Shown here piece after piece: positions 31,809-41,166 of a DNA stretch of 64,000 nucleotides. This DNA comes from Bifidobacterium animalis subsp. animalis ATCC 25527. Its GTDB lineage: Bacteria; Actinomycetota; Actinomycetes; Actinomycetales; Bifidobacteriaceae. Both the position numbers and the translations under genes were made by a program. Position 1 is the first letter of the stretch; each line of letters begins with the position of its first letter. Under the pieces are notes generated by a model. That model saw nothing but the letters and a program-made list of their open reading frames with translations, made no database searches and was not told the DNA's origin. The stretch lies in contig NC_017834.1 in assembly GCF_000260715.1 (NCBI RefSeq), forward strand, positions 1,302,001 through 1,366,000, read 5' to 3'.

Positions 31809-33119
31809 TCATTTCACGAAGACTGCGACAGTCTCCACATGGTGGGTCTGCGGGTAGATGTCGAAGGCCGCGATGGAGTGGATCCGGTACCCCTGCTCGG
31901 TGAGCGTCGCTGTGTCACGCGCAAGCGAGGCCGGATCGCATGCAATGTAGACGACGATCGGCGCGCCGCTGTTCGCGATCTTATGGCACACCTTGGCCTT
32001 CGCACCGGCACGCGGCGGGTCGAGCACGACGATGTCCGGGTGCGCGCGTTGCGGGTCGATGTCCTTGTCGAGCGTGTGCAGCACGTCGCCGCACAATGCC
32101 TGCACGGTATGGATTCCCGCGTTCCTCAGGTTCCGGCGCGCGTTGGCCACGGCGTCCTTCGCCCCTTCGATGCTCACGAGCTTGGCGCGGTCGTCGAGCA
32201 GTGTGGCGAGGGGCAGCGTGAACAGGCCGGACCCCGAATAGAGGTCCCAGATGACCAGATTGCGCCCGTTGCGAGGTGCACGGTCGCCGAGCGTCTCACG
32301 AATCTGATCGATGACATACTGCGGAAGCACCATCGGCGCCTCGCGGTGCATCTGCCAGAATCCGCCGGCATCCACCGTGTATTCGAACGGTTTGCCGTCC
32401 ACCATGATGGTTTCCTTGAGCGCGCGGCTGCCGTGACGCACTTTGCCGTCCACCATGATCGCATAGTTTCTGCCGATTGCCTTGCGTAACGCTTCGGAAT
32501 CCGCAATCTGCTCGGCATCCACGCGCGGTTCGGGCACGGCGATGCGAATCTGCGCGTTCTTCGGCAGATTCCCGTCCCACACGCCGTTCATTTCGGCAAC
32601 TTCGAGCACGGCACGCGTCGCCAGTGGCATCGTGTCGATCGGCACCCGCACATGGGTGCCCCGGCGGCGCATCGACGGGCGTCCCTCGTCGTCGGTGACC
32701 ATCTCGATGCGGGTGCGCCAGTGAAGACCATGCGCCTGCTCATCCCCTGGCATCGCATATACAGGCACATCGTCAAGGTCGACATGGCCGAGGCGCTTCA
32801 TCACATCCTTGATGGTGGCTTCCTTCCAGCGTTCCTGGCCTTCCAAAGACACGTGGATGAGATCGGCGCCGCCTGCTCCCCCTCCCATCGCAAGTGGTGC
32901 TGCCAACGGCCATAGCGGCTCCACGCGATCGGGGCTGGGTTCGAGCACCTCCACCACCTCGCCCGTCCAGAACCGGTCGTTGCGGTTCGTGGGTTCGTCG
33001 AGTTCGATGCGCACGCGTTCGCCGGGCAACGCGAACCGCACGAAGACCACTCGGCCGTCAATGTGCGCCACGCACCTACCCTGATCCGCATATCGCTCGA
33101 TGTCCACCGTGGCTTCCAT
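31809..33119 (-). CDS. Class I SAM-dependent RNA m5U methyltransferase (TrmA/RlmD family)
   Basis: The 436-residue enzyme methylates C5 of a uridine in rRNA or tRNA. It has an N-terminal TRAM-like domain (YADQGRCVAHIDGRVVFVRF then PGERVRIELDE), the SAM-binding motif IWDLYSGSGLFTLPLA, the DPPRAGA motif, and the catalytic cysteine in VYIACDPASLARD near residue 395. The C-terminal IYPQTHHVETVAVF with the general-base Glu is canonical. The 4Fe-4S cysteines of RlmD are absent from the N-terminus, as in many actinobacterial members. The exact target base cannot be told from sequence. Confidence 0.92.
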   Translation of the reverse strand: MEATVDIERYADQGRCVAHIDGRVVFVRFALPGERVRIELDEPTNRNDRFWTGEVVEVLEPSPDRVEPLWPLAAPLAMGGGAGGADLIHVSLEGQERWKEATIKDVMKRLGHVDLDDVPVYAMPGDEQAHGLHWRTRIEMVTDDEGRPSMRRRGTHVRVPIDTMPLATRAVLEVAEMNGVWDGNLPKNAQIRIAVPEPRVDAEQIADSEALRKAIGRNYAIMVDGKVRHGSRALKETIMVDGKPFEYTVDAGGFWQMHREAPMVLPQYVIDQIRETLGDRAPRNGRNLVIWDLYSGSGLFTLPLATLLDDRAKLVSIEGAKDAVANARRNLRNAGIHTVQALCGDVLHTLDKDIDPQRAHPDIVVLDPPRAGAKAKVCHKIANSGAPIVVYIACDPASLARDTATLTEQGYRIHSIAAFDIYPQTHHVETVAVFVK

Positions 33120-33231
33120 ATTCCGCCTTTCCGCTCAATACCAAACGAACTTAAGAGTACCGCATGCCATACATACGCGGGGGAGCCCGGTATTGCCGGA
33201 CTCCCCATGACCCACTGTCGATGTGCCGCTG

Positions 33232-34002
33232 CTATTGGGCAGTCGGATGTGCGTCGCCGCCCTCAGTACTTGTGGATTCCCGCTCCTTCTCGAGCATGCG
33301 GTGACGATGCAATGGGTCGGCGACGATGAGGTAGGAGATCCAGATCGCCAGCGCCCAGAACGGAATGCCCATGACCAGCCTTGTGGTGCCGAGCCACCCC
33401 ACCTGATTCGTCAGGTACAGTGGCACCTGCACGATGAGGCGCAACGCGAACAGGCCTATCCACAGCCATGTGATCTGGGCGTACGCCTTGTAGAGCGCCC
33501 TGTCGCTGCGCCAGCCGTTGAGCCACGCCTTGAAATGCTCGGTGGGCAGCGATCGTATGAACTCCACGAGGAATCCAAGCCCCGGAACCCGTACCGCCAT
33601 CGAGACGAGCAGCAGCACAATGTAGGCGGCGTTCGTAATGAACCCGTACATGTAGTAGTTGCGGGCCTCGCCGCTCTTCCACGCCCAGAACAGGCATATG
33701 CCGACGGCGACGAGACCACCCAACGCGCCCATGACCGACTGGCGTTGGATGAGGCGTACGACCACCTGCACCACGGCAAGTGCGGCGGAGGCGATGACCG
33801 TCATACGCAGATCGGACGTGCAGATGAACAGCACGACGAACAGGAGTCCCGGAAGCATCGATTCCACGACGCCACGTACACCACCTATGGCAGCGATCAC
33901 CGAGAACTCCCCGTTCTCCCCCGCATTCGCCAGTGCCGCCATGCCGCTTCGTGCGCGTGCCGGCCGGGTGTTGGAAGCGTGTCGCTCGTTCTGGTTGCTC
34001 AT
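33232..34002 (-). CDS. DUF3159 family integral membrane protein
   Basis: This 256-residue protein has about six membrane helices (for example LPGLLFVVLFICTSDL and MGALGGLVAVGICLFWAWKS) and the family core FSVIAAIGGVRGVVESMLPG near the N-terminus. The function is unknown. The family is actinobacterial and often sits next to DUF3710 and dut; here the DUF3710 gene lies 68 bases upstream on the same strand, which supports co-transcription. No catalytic motif is visible. Confidence 0.88.
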   Translation of the reverse strand: MSNQNERHASNTRPARARSGMAALANAGENGEFSVIAAIGGVRGVVESMLPGLLFVVLFICTSDLRMTVIASAALAVVQVVVRLIQRQSVMGALGGLVAVGICLFWAWKSGEARNYYMYGFITNAAYIVLLLVSMAVRVPGLGFLVEFIRSLPTEHFKAWLNGWRSDRALYKAYAQITWLWIGLFALRLIVQVPLYLTNQVGWLGTTRLVMGIPFWALAIWISYLIVADPLHRHRMLEKERESTSTEGGDAHPTAQ

Positions 34003-34070
34003 GACCTCGTTCGTGGGTGTTGATCTGTAAATGTCAGATAGATGAGATGAATAGGCGTTGCTAGGTACCC

Positions 34071-34928
34071 TCAGCGCACTTCGGAGAACATCGGGCCACG
34101 GCGCAACGTGGTCTGCTGCTCCACTTGCTGATCAGTGGACAACGGGCCATCCGGACGGCCGGGGATCTTCGAGTGGTCATCGCCTGTGAGATCGCCATCC
34201 TCCTCCTGGGCGGCGAGCGCACGGCGTTCATTCGGCGTCAGCGGACGAGCCATCGGAATGAGGTCGCGCGGCGACAACGGCTCATCGCCGCGCTCCACCA
34301 CGATCTGGGCGAAGGCATCGTTGAGGATCTTCGTCTCGGTGCCGTCGGGGTCGGAGGCGGCCTTGCCGGAGAAGATGCCCCTCAGCATCCACCGTGGGCC
34401 GTCCACACCGACGATGCGGGTGTGGGCCGTCTTGCCATTCGGCAGCTTGACCGGCAGCTTCACCTCGGTGCCGAAAATGCCGTCCACGGCCTCGGCCTCC
34501 GGATTCGATGCCAGCAGGTCCTCGCGCACGTCGTCCCACAGTCCCATCGTCTTCGGGGCGGCGAAGGCCTCGACCTCCAGGCTCGAATTGCCAATCGTCA
34601 TCGTGGCCCCCACAATCTCGTGGGTGGCGTTGTTCGCCTTGATGCGCAATTGGATGCCCTGCACGAATGGCAGGTAGTAGGCTCCAAGCGAGAGGTACTC
34701 GTCGTAATCGGGGGCGTTCACGTCATCCACATCCCACGGGCCGACCGTCTCGCCACGGCCCTCATAGTCGGCACCGACCTCGGTGCGGGCACCCTCAAGT
34801 ACCTCAGTCTGCTCGTCGTCCTCGTTGTCTTCGACGGCGACGTCCTCGGTCTGCGAGGCCACCGCCTCGGCCAGGCGCTCGTCATCCTGCTGCTTTTTCT
34901 TCTTTCTGCCGAATCCAAACAAGCCCAT
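34071..34928 (-). CDS. DUF3710 family protein
   Basis: The 285-residue soluble protein starts MGLFGFGRKKKKQQDD, has an acidic disordered stretch (about 20-60) and the conserved core VGPWDVDDVNAPDYDEYLSL ... GIQLRIKA ... LWDDVREDLLAS. RWMLRGIFSGKAA follows. ATG 34928 fits the GGAGG site (4-base spacer) better than the adjacent ATG at 34931. Function is unknown. Pairing with DUF3159 is a conserved actinobacterial arrangement. Confidence 0.88.
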   Translation of the reverse strand: MGLFGFGRKKKKQQDDERLAEAVASQTEDVAVEDNEDDEQTEVLEGARTEVGADYEGRGETVGPWDVDDVNAPDYDEYLSLGAYYLPFVQGIQLRIKANNATHEIVGATMTIGNSSLEVEAFAAPKTMGLWDDVREDLLASNPEAEAVDGIFGTEVKLPVKLPNGKTAHTRIVGVDGPRWMLRGIFSGKAASDPDGTETKILNDAFAQIVVERGDEPLSPRDLIPMARPLTPNERRALAAQEEDGDLTGDDHSKIPGRPDGPLSTDQQVEQQTTLRRGPMFSEVR

Positions 34929-35061
34929 CATGCCTCCATGCAAGACGTATACCAATCGGTGAATAAGCTGTGTCCAACACTAGCACGCGCACTGGCAATG
35001 CACGTCAAATCAGGCCATCCCACGCCCAATCCACACACATCGACCATGCACGCTGCGCCTC

Positions 35062-35922
35062 TCATACGTCGTAGCTGATCGTCAGCGGCGCGTGGTCGGA
35101 CCACCGGCTGTCGTACGACGATGCGCGGTCCACTACAAAGCCGCGCGCCTGCTGGGCCAGTTCGGGAGTGGCGAATTGGTAGTCCAAGCGCCATCCGGAA
35201 TCGTTGTCGAAGGCACGCCCGCGCTGCGACCACCAGGTGTAGGGGCCTTGGATGTCGCCGGCGAGATCACGCATCACATCCACGTAGTCCATCTGGTCGA
35301 TCCACTTGTCCATATAGGCGCGCTCGCGGGGGAAATACCCGTTGTTGTTCTCATTGGACTTCGGGTTCTTCAGATCGATCGGGTTATGCGCAATGTTGAA
35401 GTCCCCGCACACCACGGCCTGCCTGCCACCGCTTGCCGCCTCGTCCTGCAACTGCTGCATGCGCTCGGTCATCGTGTCGAGGAAACGGTACTTCTGCGCC
35501 TCCTTCGGGTCGTCCACCAAGCCACCCGCATGCACGTACACGCACACGACGGTGATCACATACCCCTGTTCGGTGCGAACATCTGCCTCAATCCAGCGTC
35601 CCGAATCCACATCTTCCTCGAGTCCGGGCAATCCCACGCGTGTTTCGAGCACCGGCATGTCGCTGATCATGCCCACGCCGGCGCGCCCCTTGATTCTGCA
35701 GACGTCCACCAGCGTGTGCAGTTCCTCCGGCAACGCGATCTTGCCAGCATGCACATAGTCCGCCGCGAGCTCGCCGTAGATGTCGGCGATGATCTCCTGA
35801 GGCGCGCGTGTCTCCTGCATGCACCAGACATTCGGCGTATGCGCCTTCGCCCAGTGGTCGAATCCCTTGCGTTTGGCCGCACGGATGCCGTTCAGATTCG
35901 AGGTTGTGATTGTCAAAGTCAT
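35062..35922 (-). CDS. xth: Exodeoxyribonuclease III family AP endonuclease
   Basis: The 286-residue enzyme cuts DNA at abasic sites in base excision repair. The endonuclease/exonuclease/phosphatase fold motifs are all present: TSNLNGIRAAKRKGF, WCMQETRAP with the metal-binding Glu, VCGDFNIAHNPIDLKN, GWRLDYQFA and the C-terminal SDHAPLTISYDV with catalytic Asp-His. ATG 35922 opens MTLTITTSNLNG. It stands alone, with the DUF3710 gene downstream on the same strand after a 130-base spacer. Confidence 0.95.
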   Translation of the reverse strand: MTLTITTSNLNGIRAAKRKGFDHWAKAHTPNVWCMQETRAPQEIIADIYGELAADYVHAGKIALPEELHTLVDVCRIKGRAGVGMISDMPVLETRVGLPGLEEDVDSGRWIEADVRTEQGYVITVVCVYVHAGGLVDDPKEAQKYRFLDTMTERMQQLQDEAASGGRQAVVCGDFNIAHNPIDLKNPKSNENNNGYFPRERAYMDKWIDQMDYVDVMRDLAGDIQGPYTWWSQRGRAFDNDSGWRLDYQFATPELAQQARGFVVDRASSYDSRWSDHAPLTISYDV

Positions 35923-36095
35923 GCTTAAAGCCTACCAGCGCATGCAACATATGGTTCTGGCGAACGGGTTTCATGCGGTGTTTCACATAAGCTGACATAT
36001 GAAAGTCTCCTCGTCCCGCTCCCAACGAACTACTGTGTGAGCTGGGCGATGCCCACACCCGCCATCGCCGTGCTGTTCGATTACTGGGAGTGGAT

Positions 36096-36770
36096 ATGAC
36101 CAAACCAACCGATTCCCCTGCCGCGAAGCTGCCCGTGCCCCGCGGATTCAAGCTCTTCATTGCGCTCGCCGTGCTCATGGTGGTCGGCGCCGCCATCTCG
36201 CTGTTCGACAAAAGCGAGTTCTATGCGGACGTGTTCATCGAGATCTCGGTGTTCTGCGTGTTCCTCGCCGGCTTCTTCACGAATACGCGCACACTGCAAT
36301 TCGCCTATCTCGTCGGGGCGAACATCTATGTGATCGTCTGTCTGGGCGCATTCTCCACCGTGTTCTTCACGAAGATGAATCAGGGTGTGGGCGTGCTGCT
36401 GATCATCCAGATCATATTCTCATGCCTGAATCTCGTGCCGATCATCATCTACCACCTGACCGAACGCGAATTCTTCTATACCTACCAACGCCAGCTCATC
36501 TACCCCACATTGTTCTTCGTGTTCGTGCTGTTGGGGCATCTGCCCGGCGGCGATGTGCTCACTAGCGAGGTCTCGCACGAGATCTTCTCCCTGATCATCT
36601 TCGCGCAGGCATTCGAGATCATGGACGCGATTCACAAGGTGGGCAAGGCGCACCATATGGCCGCCTATGCGATCAATACGCAGCCGCTCGGCACGAAGCT
36701 GGTTCCCGATACCGATGATGCAGATGATTCCGAAGGTTCCCTCGACGAACCCGAGGATGTCGAGGAATAG
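36096..36770 (+). CDS. Multi-pass membrane protein, unknown function
   Basis: This protein of about 224 residues is not recognised. It has about six hydrophobic helices between residues 20 and 175 (FIALAVLMVVGAAISLF, VFIEISVFCVFLAGFF, LLIIQIIFSCLNLVPIII and others) and a strongly acidic C-terminal tail (DTDDADDSEGSLDEPEDVEE). ATG 36096 has GGGAG 5 bases upstream; a GTG two codons earlier overlaps that site. It is followed directly by a copy of the dispersed stem-loop repeat and then the opp terminator. Confidence 0.75.
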   Translation: MTKPTDSPAAKLPVPRGFKLFIALAVLMVVGAAISLFDKSEFYADVFIEISVFCVFLAGFFTNTRTLQFAYLVGANIYVIVCLGAFSTVFFTKMNQGVGVLLIIQIIFSCLNLVPIIIYHLTEREFFYTYQRQLIYPTLFFVFVLLGHLPGGDVLTSEVSHEIFSLIIFAQAFEIMDAIHKVGKAHHMAAYAINTQPLGTKLVPDTDDADDSEGSLDEPEDVEE

Positions 36771-36772
36771 AC

Positions 36773-36822
36773 TTGCGTAAAAAGAGACAGTTCCGGTAAG
36801 GAAATTGTCCCCGATTACGCAA
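36773..36822 (+). repeat. Dispersed stem-loop repeat, copy A
   Basis: This 50-base element has ends ttgcgtaa / ttacgcaa as inverted repeats and the core AAAAAGAGACAG ... TTGTCCCC. It shares the 5' block TGCGTAAAAAGAGACAG exactly with the copy at 62310 and nearly with those at 57957 and 58064. Confidence 0.75.
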
Positions 36823-36843
36823 ACAACCGTAGCGCACTCCCGT

Positions 36844-36862
36844 TTGCGTAGAAAGAGACAGA
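36844..36862 (+). repeat. Dispersed stem-loop repeat, 5' half copy B
   Basis: TTGCGTAGAAAGAGACAG matches the first 18 bases of the repeat at two or fewer mismatches; the second half is missing and runs into the opp terminator. Confidence 0.5.
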
Positions 36863-36873
36863 GGCCCATAGGG

Positions 36874-36916
36874 CAACGACCCGCTGCACGCAGATTATGC
36901 GTGCAGCGGGTCGTTG
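36874..36916 (-). terminator. Terminator of the opp operon
   Basis: An 18-bp perfect stem (36874-36891 with 36899-36916) with a 7-base loop lies just past the stop of the double ATPase at 36934. Confidence 0.85.
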
Positions 36917-36933
36917 TGTATGTTCAGGAGTGC

Positions 36934-38997
36934 TCAGGCCTTGCCTTCGAGATTGAGACCGAGCTCGAGCTTGCCGCCCGGGATGGCGTCAAGCAGGTCC
37001 TTGGTGTACTGCTGCTGCGGGTGCAGGAACACCTCGTCGGTGGTGCCATGCTCCACGAGCTTGCCATGCTGCATCACGACCACGTCATCGGCGATCTGGC
37101 GCACCACGGCGAGATCGTGCGTGATGAACAGATAGGTGAGCCCCTGCTTGGCCTGCAGGTCGTTGAGCAGATGCAGCACCTGATCCTGCACGAGCACATC
37201 CAGGGCGGAGACGGCCTCATCGCAGACGATGACGTCGGGGTTGAGCGCCATGGCTCGTGCGATGGCGATGCGCTGGCGCTGACCACCCGAAAGCTCGTTC
37301 GGGTACCGTGCCATCACCGACTCCGGCAACTCCACCATGTCGAGCAGTTCCTTGACGCGATTGAGGCGGCTCTTCTTGTCGCCAATCTTATGGATGCGCA
37401 ACGGTTCCTCGATGGAACGGTAAATCGAATACATCGGGTCGAGTGAGCCATACGGGTTCTGGAACACCGGCTGCACATGACGGCGGAAATCCAACAGGCT
37501 CTTGCCCTTGAACTCCTGGATGTCCTGACCGTTGTAGAGCACCTTGCCCGAGGTCGGCTCGAGCAGCCTCAACACCATGTTCGCCACGGTGGACTTGCCG
37601 GAACCGGACTCGCCCACAATGGCCAGCGTGGTGCCACGACGAATCTTGAAGCTCACGTCGTCGACGGCCTTGAACATCTCACGGCGTCGCGGCAGCTTGA
37701 ATTCCTTGGTGAGATGGTCGACGTTGATGATCACATCGCTATGCTCGAGCTTGTCTTCGTCCACCTTGTGCTCCATGAGCGAGGTGGCGTCCTCACCCTT
37801 CTCCTCCACGGAGATGATGCGCTGCGAGGCCAACGATGGGGCCGCGGCCACCAAACGCTTCGTATAGGGGTGCTGCGGGTTCTGAAGCACTTCGAGCGAG
37901 GGGCCGGATTCCACCACCTGCCCCTTGTACATCACGACGATATGCTGGGCGCGTTCGGCGGCCAGGCCGAGATCGTGCGTGATGAACAGCACGGCGGTAC
38001 CGAGCGAGTTCGTGAGCTCCTGCAGGTGATCGAGAATGCGCTTCTGCACGGTCACGTCAAGGGCGGAGGTTGGCTCGTCGGCAATGAGCAGCTCGGGACG
38101 GCAGGCCAAGCCGATGGCGATGAGCGCACGCTGTCGCATGCCGCCGGAGAACTCATGCGGGTACTGGCGTGCACGCGTGGCGGCATCGGGCAGACCTGCT
38201 TCATCGAGCAGACCCGCGATGCGGTCGGTCATCGTGGAACCGGTGACGTATTTCTTGGCGATATACCAAGCGTCGTCATCCTTCACCCCGCTCTTGATGA
38301 GGTCGTCGGCAACACGCCAGCGGGTTTCGGAACCCGGCATCCATTCCTCGCGGAAATACGCCATGCGCTTCTCGTACTTGCCGCCTTCCACACCGGCCTT
38401 GACCAGGGCCTGCCCGGCCGCTTCGAGCAGCTCAGGCAGCTCCTTGGAGCCGAGGAAGGTCTCATCGCCCTCGCTTTTGATCGTGATGTCGGCTTGGGCC
38501 AATGCCTTCGACAGGTTCGAGCGCTTCTCGTGGGCGACGTCCATATGGTTGGCCGTCAACGCCTCCTTGACCTGGGTGCCGATGCGGTACACCGGGTTCA
38601 GGTTGCTCATTGGGTCCTGAGGCACCAAGCCCATCTTCGAACCGCGAATCGAAGCGAACTGCTTGGACGAATAGTGGCTGATCTCCTGCCCCTCGAGTTT
38701 GATCGAACCACCGACCACATGGCCGGTGCCCGGCAGCAGGCCGAGGCATGCCATGGCCGAGGTGGACTTTCCGGAACCGGATTCGCCCACAATGGCCACC
38801 CACTGACCCGGGTACACGCTGAAGGAGCTGTCACGCACGGCGTGAATCGGCTTGCCCTCATCGGTGGTGAAGTCAACCTCGAGGTTCTTGACCTCCAGAA
38901 GCGGGCCGACCTCGCGCTGCATGTCTTCGATCTTCTCTTCGATCGTCTCCTGGTTGGACTGTGTCTCGTTTGTCATCGATGTCTCCTGTGCGCTCAT
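36934..38997 (-). CDS. Oligopeptide ABC importer double ATPase (OppD-OppF fusion)
   Basis: The 687-residue protein holds two complete nucleotide-binding domains in one chain. Domain 1: Walker A GESGSGKSTSAMAC near residue 75, signature FSGGMRQRALIA, Walker B LLIADEPTSALDV. Domain 2: GESGSGKSTVANMV near 470, LSGGQRQRIAIARAM, VIVCDEAVSALDV. The C-termini HPYTKRLVAAAP and QYTKDLLDAIPGG are the opp/dpp type. An insertion of about 100 residues sits in domain 1 between the Q-loop (VPQDPMSNLNP) and the signature (see findings). The start overlaps the oppC stop (ATGA). Confidence 0.92.
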   Translation of the reverse strand: MSAQETSMTNETQSNQETIEEKIEDMQREVGPLLEVKNLEVDFTTDEGKPIHAVRDSSFSVYPGQWVAIVGESGSGKSTSAMACLGLLPGTGHVVGGSIKLEGQEISHYSSKQFASIRGSKMGLVPQDPMSNLNPVYRIGTQVKEALTANHMDVAHEKRSNLSKALAQADITIKSEGDETFLGSKELPELLEAAGQALVKAGVEGGKYEKRMAYFREEWMPGSETRWRVADDLIKSGVKDDDAWYIAKKYVTGSTMTDRIAGLLDEAGLPDAATRARQYPHEFSGGMRQRALIAIGLACRPELLIADEPTSALDVTVQKRILDHLQELTNSLGTAVLFITHDLGLAAERAQHIVVMYKGQVVESGPSLEVLQNPQHPYTKRLVAAAPSLASQRIISVEEKGEDATSLMEHKVDEDKLEHSDVIINVDHLTKEFKLPRRREMFKAVDDVSFKIRRGTTLAIVGESGSGKSTVANMVLRLLEPTSGKVLYNGQDIQEFKGKSLLDFRRHVQPVFQNPYGSLDPMYSIYRSIEEPLRIHKIGDKKSRLNRVKELLDMVELPESVMARYPNELSGGQRQRIAIARAMALNPDVIVCDEAVSALDVLVQDQVLHLLNDLQAKQGLTYLFITHDLAVVRQIADDVVVMQHGKLVEHGTTDEVFLHPQQQYTKDLLDAIPGGKLELGLNLEGKA

Positions 38998-39950
38998 GCG
39001 GTACGGCTCTTCGGATCAAGGGCATCCTTGACGGCATCGCCCATCATGATGAACGCGAGCACGGTGATGGCCAACGCCAGCGACGGGTAGAACAGCACCA
39101 TCGGGTCGGTGCGCAGCACGGTCTGCGCCTTCGAGATGTCACCGCCCCAGCTCACCACGCTCGGCGGCAGACCGATGCCGAGGAAGCTCAGCGTGGCCTC
39201 CGAGACGATGTAGGAGCCCAGCGATGTAGTGCCGATGACGATGATCGGCGCCACGGAGTTCGGCAGAATATGGCGGAACAGATTGCGCATCGGCGTGGAG
39301 CCGAGTGCGGTGGATGCGGTGTTGAATTCGAGGTTCTTCGAGCTCAGCACGGCGCCGCGGGCAATACGTGCCGTCGAGACCCATCCGAACAACGCCAGCA
39401 CGAGCACGACCTTCCAGATCGACGAGCTCGTACGGAACATCTGCAGCACGACGATGGCGCCGAGCAGCATCGGGATGGCGAGGAAGATGTCGACCAGACG
39501 GCTCAGCACCGCATCGACCCATCCTCCGAAGAAGCCGGCGATGGCACCGATGAGTGTGCCGACGGCGACGACGATGATCGTGGTGAGCACGCCGACGCTG
39601 ATCGAGGTGCGCGCACCGTAGACCACGCGGGCGTAGACATCGCAGCCCTGCAGGTCGAAGCCGAAGGGGTGGCCCGGCTGGGAGCCGTCGAGGGAATTCT
39701 CGAGATTGCAGTAATTCGGGTTCGTCCTGGTGAACACCCCCGGGAAGATCGCAACGAACAGGATGAACAGGATCACGATTCCCGAGATGATGAACATCGG
39801 GTTCTTGCGCAACGTACGCCACGCATCGGCCCACATGCTCGTGGCCGGTGCGGATTCATCCACATTGTCCACCGAAAGCAGCGGGGTCTCATCCAGGGGG
39901 GCGACAAAGCGCTCCTGCCCAGGCAACGGTTTGTTGGTGATGTCAGTCAT
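38994..39950 (-). CDS. Oligopeptide ABC importer permease (OppC-like)
   Basis: The 318-residue inner-membrane permease has the OppC layout: a cytoplasmic N-terminus of about 40 residues, one helix (FIISGIVILFILFVAIFPGV), a periplasmic segment ending near GHPFGFDLQGCDVYARVVYG, and five more helices. The ABC contact loop EAA motif reads ALGSTPMRNLFRHILPN. ATG 39950 follows GGAGGGAC. It lies 13 bases past the oppB stop and overlaps the ATPase gene by four bases, so all three are co-translated. Confidence 0.92.
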   Translation of the reverse strand: MTDITNKPLPGQERFVAPLDETPLLSVDNVDESAPATSMWADAWRTLRKNPMFIISGIVILFILFVAIFPGVFTRTNPNYCNLENSLDGSQPGHPFGFDLQGCDVYARVVYGARTSISVGVLTTIIVVAVGTLIGAIAGFFGGWVDAVLSRLVDIFLAIPMLLGAIVVLQMFRTSSSIWKVVLVLALFGWVSTARIARGAVLSSKNLEFNTASTALGSTPMRNLFRHILPNSVAPIIVIGTTSLGSYIVSEATLSFLGIGLPPSVVSWGGDISKAQTVLRTDPMVLFYPSLALAITVLAFIMMGDAVKDALDPKSRTA

Positions 39951-39963
39951 GTCCCTCCCTCCT

Positions 39964-40890
39964 TCACACATAGCGGATGCGCGGGTCAAGCGCCGCGTAG
40001 AGCATATCGACAATGAGATTGCAGATCACGAACACGAGCGTGAGCAACGTGACCACCGACACCACGAGATTCGCCTCGCCCTTGAGGATGCTCTGGTAGG
40101 TGAGATAGCCGATGCCGTGAATGTTGAAGATCTGCTCGGTGATCATGGCACCGCCCATCAGTGCGCCGAGATCCTGACCCAGGTAGGTGACCACCGGGAT
40201 CATCGAATTGCGCAGAATGTGACGGAACGTGACCGCGGTGTTGCTCATGCCCTTGGCACGGGCGGTGCGCACGTAGTCCTGTGCGATATTCGACGAGATC
40301 TCGGAACGGGCCAGGCGAATGATGTATGCCATGGAAACCGACCCGAGCACCATGGCCGGCAGCAGCAGGTCGAAGAAGCCAGGGTCTGCGCCCGCGGTGA
40401 CCGGGAAGATGTGTCCCTTGACGCCAAGGAAGTACTGTCCGACGAAGCCTGTGACGAAGGTCGGCACCGAGATGAGCAGCAGCGAGACGATGAGGATGAC
40501 CGAATCGTACCACTTGCCTTTCTTGAGGCCCGAGATTGCACCGAACACGCAACCGAAGATTGCCTCGAAGCAGAACGCCATGATGGCGAGCTTCAAGGTG
40601 ACCGGGAACGCCCGGCTTATCTCGTCGATCACTGGCTGACCTGCGAATGTGTTGCCGAAGTTCAGCGACAACGCGTTCTTCAAGAACAACAAATACTGAA
40701 CAATGAATGGTTTGTCCAAATTGTATTCACTGCGGATCTGGGCTGCGACCGCCTCATTGACTGGCTTGTCGCCGAACATCGCCTTGACTGGATCGCCTGG
40801 CAGCGCGAATACAAGCGCATACACCAGCAATGTTGTACCAAGAACCACGGGGATCATCTGCAGAATACGTCGCAGAAGATACTTGCCCAT
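39964..40890 (-). CDS. Oligopeptide ABC importer permease (OppB-like)
   Basis: The 308-residue permease opens MGKYLLRRILQMIPVVLGTT, the standard OppB/DppB first helix, followed by FALPGDPVKAMFGDKPVNEA. Six helices are visible. The EAA loop ARAKGMSNTAVTFRHILRN near residue 230 contacts the ATPase. The C-terminus NLIVDMLYAALDPRIRYV is canonical. The ATG at 40890 has AAGGAGAAACC upstream. The gene is second in the operon after the binding protein, with a hairpin in the 276-base gap that may lower its expression relative to the binding protein. Confidence 0.94.
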   Translation of the reverse strand: MGKYLLRRILQMIPVVLGTTLLVYALVFALPGDPVKAMFGDKPVNEAVAAQIRSEYNLDKPFIVQYLLFLKNALSLNFGNTFAGQPVIDEISRAFPVTLKLAIMAFCFEAIFGCVFGAISGLKKGKWYDSVILIVSLLLISVPTFVTGFVGQYFLGVKGHIFPVTAGADPGFFDLLLPAMVLGSVSMAYIIRLARSEISSNIAQDYVRTARAKGMSNTAVTFRHILRNSMIPVVTYLGQDLGALMGGAMITEQIFNIHGIGYLTYQSILKGEANLVVSVVTLLTLVFVICNLIVDMLYAALDPRIRYV

Positions 40891-41082
40891 CGGTTTCTCC
40901 TTGTAAATTCAAAGCCGATGCAACGCGGCGAGCTCGACACGCCAGCGGTTGCATCGGTTATTCAGTTCGAGCCTAGTTTACCGCATGCGTTGACTTACGC
41001 CGAGAAGAAGATGCCCCGCATGGGCTGTGGGAGTGTGGCCCGCCACTTAAATCACAGTGGCCTTCTGCCTGCAACCAAAATA

Positions 41083-41121
41083 CGAGAAGAGGGCGAAACC
41101 ATTGGTTTCGCCCTCTTCTCG
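41083..41121 (-). terminator. Hairpin between oppA and oppB
   Basis: An 18-bp perfect stem (41083-41100 with 41104-41121) with loop att lies 46 bases beyond the oppA stop. It probably attenuates, leaving more oppA than oppB transcript. The remaining ~180 bases up to oppB show no other feature. Confidence 0.75.
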
Positions 41122-41166
41122 GGGATGATGGCTCATCCGCTCACGCAGTTGTGAACAAATTGAGCA

